Shown in pieces: positions 62,961 to 64,000 of a stretch of 64,000 bases of DNA (position 1 is the stretch's first letter; every line of letters starts with the position of its first letter). A model generated the notes under the pieces. That model did no database searches. It worked only from the letters and a program-made list of their open reading frames with translations, and was not told the DNA's origin. Position numbers and translations under genes: made by a program. Source of the DNA: Fen-455 sp052148655 (lineage in GTDB: Bacteria; Actinomycetota; Acidimicrobiia; Acidimicrobiales; Bog-793); NCBI GenBank assembly GCA_052148655.1, contig JBKQHU010000017.1, forward strand, positions 6,821-70,820. The letters are read 5' to 3'.

Positions 62961-63997
62961 GCAGCGGTGACCTTCACAGTCACGCTGGTCTCGGCCGTGG
63001 TGCCGGCACTGTTCTTGGCCGAGAGCTCGCACGCCAGCGTCTCGCCCTTAAGTGACGACGGGATCTTGTATTGCCAGCCCGTCCCACCGGCGATCTTGTG
63101 GCCGTTCTCGTACCAGGACCAGCTCGTGGCGGTCGCGTACTCAACCGCCTGGACGCAGTCGACGGTCGATCCGACCTTCACTGTCCCCCACACCGCCGGG
63201 ACGAACACCGGTGCCGGACTGGACATGCCGGAACGAAGGGCGGCGGCAGCGTGGGGCTTCACCGCGGTGCTGGTCTCGGCGGTGGTACCGGCACTGTTCT
63301 TGGCCGAGAGCTCGCACGCCAGCGTCTCGCCCTTAAGTGACGACGGGATCTTGTATTGCCAGCCCGTCCCACCGGCGATCTTGTGGCCGTTCTTGTACCA
63401 GGCCCAGCTCGTGGCGGTCGCGTGGGCAACCGCCTGGACGCAGTCGACGGTGGATCCGACCTTAACTGTCCCCCACACCGTCGGGACGAACACCGGGTGG
63501 GTACCCGTGCCGGTGCCTGTGCCAGTCGCGGTGTAAGTGTTCGTGCTGCCGTCGCCCGAGCCCTGGAACTTGATGGTGCCTGTGAAGGTCGCGTCCGGGC
63601 TGAGGGACGTCGAGGTCTGGAGGCAATTGAAGGTGAACGTGTACACCCCGCTCAAGGTGGCCGGCGGGCTCTGCTCGGAGGCGAAGGTACTGAGCGTCTG
63701 GGAGAGCTGGAGCGAGTAACCGGTCGGCCCCGCCGTCGGTCGGGGGGAGTTCGGCGAGATGATCGGGTGCGTGGTGATCCCGGTGCCGGACACCGTGACG
63801 TCGGCGTTCGTATTTCCGGCCGGACAGAACCCGTTGGTGTTCAAGGTGAGCGCAGTGTCGGGATTACCCGCGCCAGGAGTGACATAGGCGGTGCCAGCGC
63901 CGGAGGCGGCCGCTGGTCCCACGATTCCCACCAAGCCGACGCCGACACCGAGGGCGCCCGTGAGCAGCAACGCGACGAGCTTCGATCTGGCGATCAT
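62957..63997 (-). CDS. Secreted protein with two Ig-like repeat domains
   Basis: 346 residues with a signal peptide (SKLVALLLTGALGVGVGLVG). Residues about 30-165 form a beta-rich domain with two Cys, then a TGTG linker, then two repeats (about 168-245 and 263-340). Each opens VFVPxVWGTVKVGSTVDCVQ and contains WYKNGHKIAGG or WYENGHKIAGG, then GETLACELSAKNSAGTTAET; the two Cys and the Trp fit an Ig-like fold. No LPxTG sorting motif is seen. The gene is coupled (ATGA) to the sortase-like gene. Its promoter and Shine-Dalgarno lie beyond the window. Confidence 0.83.
   Translation of the reverse strand: MIARSKLVALLLTGALGVGVGLVGIVGPAAASGAGTAYVTPGAGNPDTALTLNTNGFCPAGNTNADVTVSGTGITTHPIISPNSPRPTAGPTGYSLQLSQTLSTFASEQSPPATLSGVYTFTFNCLQTSTSLSPDATFTGTIKFQGSGDGSTNTYTATGTGTGTGTHPVFVPTVWGTVKVGSTVDCVQAVAHATATSWAWYKNGHKIAGGTGWQYKIPSSLKGETLACELSAKNSAGTTAETSTAVKPHAAAALRSGMSSPAPVFVPAVWGTVKVGSTVDCVQAVEYATATSWSWYENGHKIAGGTGWQYKIPSSLKGETLACELSAKNSAGTTAETSVTVKVTAA
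62985..63494. repeat. Two near-identical 225-bp repeats
   Basis: Copies at about 62985-63209 and 63270-63494, offset 285 bases (95 codons), differ at few positions. They lie inside the surface-protein gene and encode its two Ig-like domains. The near identity suggests recent duplication or gene conversion. Confidence 0.85.
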
Positions 63998-64000
63998 GAA

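Overview
The window is GC-rich DNA (visibly well above 60% GC) with actinobacterial features: GTG and TTG starts, Tat and lipoprotein signals, genes that look leaderless (a TANNNT box 6-7 bases before the start codon), an LCP-family cell-wall ligase, DUF98 and DUF3558-like proteins, and a 2Fe-2S/molybdopterin fusion dehydrogenase. A free-living soil or water actinobacterium, perhaps of the Acidimicrobiia, fits best. That placement is inference: there is no rRNA gene and no convincing tRNA. The content is chromosomal and metabolic. I found no phage, insertion sequence, CRISPR array or integrase.

Layout. 0-3 kb: an SGNH-hydrolase lipoprotein, then a MenC/NSAR-type enolase-superfamily enzyme preceded by a 29-codon mini-ORF. 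3-10 kb: a four-gene BMP-type nucleoside ABC importer operon (minus strand), divergent from an NCS1 nucleobase permease, with two inverted repeats between them. 10-17 kb: two large polytopic envelope proteins (GT-C-like and YfhO-like) and a membrane-anchored HtrA protease with a proline-rich cytosolic tail. 17-21 kb: an MFS drug exporter, an S51-type peptidase and a small membrane protein. 21-32 kb: a nitrogen catabolism region with a saccharopine-dehydrogenase-like enzyme, divergent NADP-type glutamate dehydrogenase and a coupled APC permease, a YdcW-type aminobutyraldehyde dehydrogenase, an orphan Tat lipoprotein of the SBP_5 family, and an IorAB-like molybdenum dehydrogenase.

32-45 kb: an FtsX-type permease without an ATPase, a YbjQ protein, an ABC-2-like membrane protein, a frameshifted luciferase-family oxidoreductase, a GT-C-like protein, a PAS-GGDEF-EAL protein with both motifs and the inhibitory site intact, a membrane protein, and a glutaredoxin-thioredoxin reductase fusion. 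45-53 kb: two UspA proteins, a DUF98 protein divergent from a PhyH dioxygenase, a secreted propeller-like protein, an AmmeMemoRadiSam locus in which the radical-SAM gene has lost its FeS-cluster region while the MEMO1 gene (amrB) is intact, a beta-hydroxyacid dehydrogenase-like protein, and an SDR lacking its catalytic residues. 53-64 kb: a beta-helix protein, an LCP ligase divergent from an OmpR-type two-component pair, a methyltransferase, a less GC-rich amidohydrolase islet, and a coupled minus-strand operon reading into the window from the right edge: a secreted protein with two Ig-like repeats, a sortase-like protein without catalytic His and Cys, and PstB.

The strongest leads are the Ig-repeat/inactive sortase/PstB operon, the broken AmrS next to an intact AmrB, and the lysine- or polyamine-type catabolic region with a perfect inverted repeat in the glutamate dehydrogenase leader.
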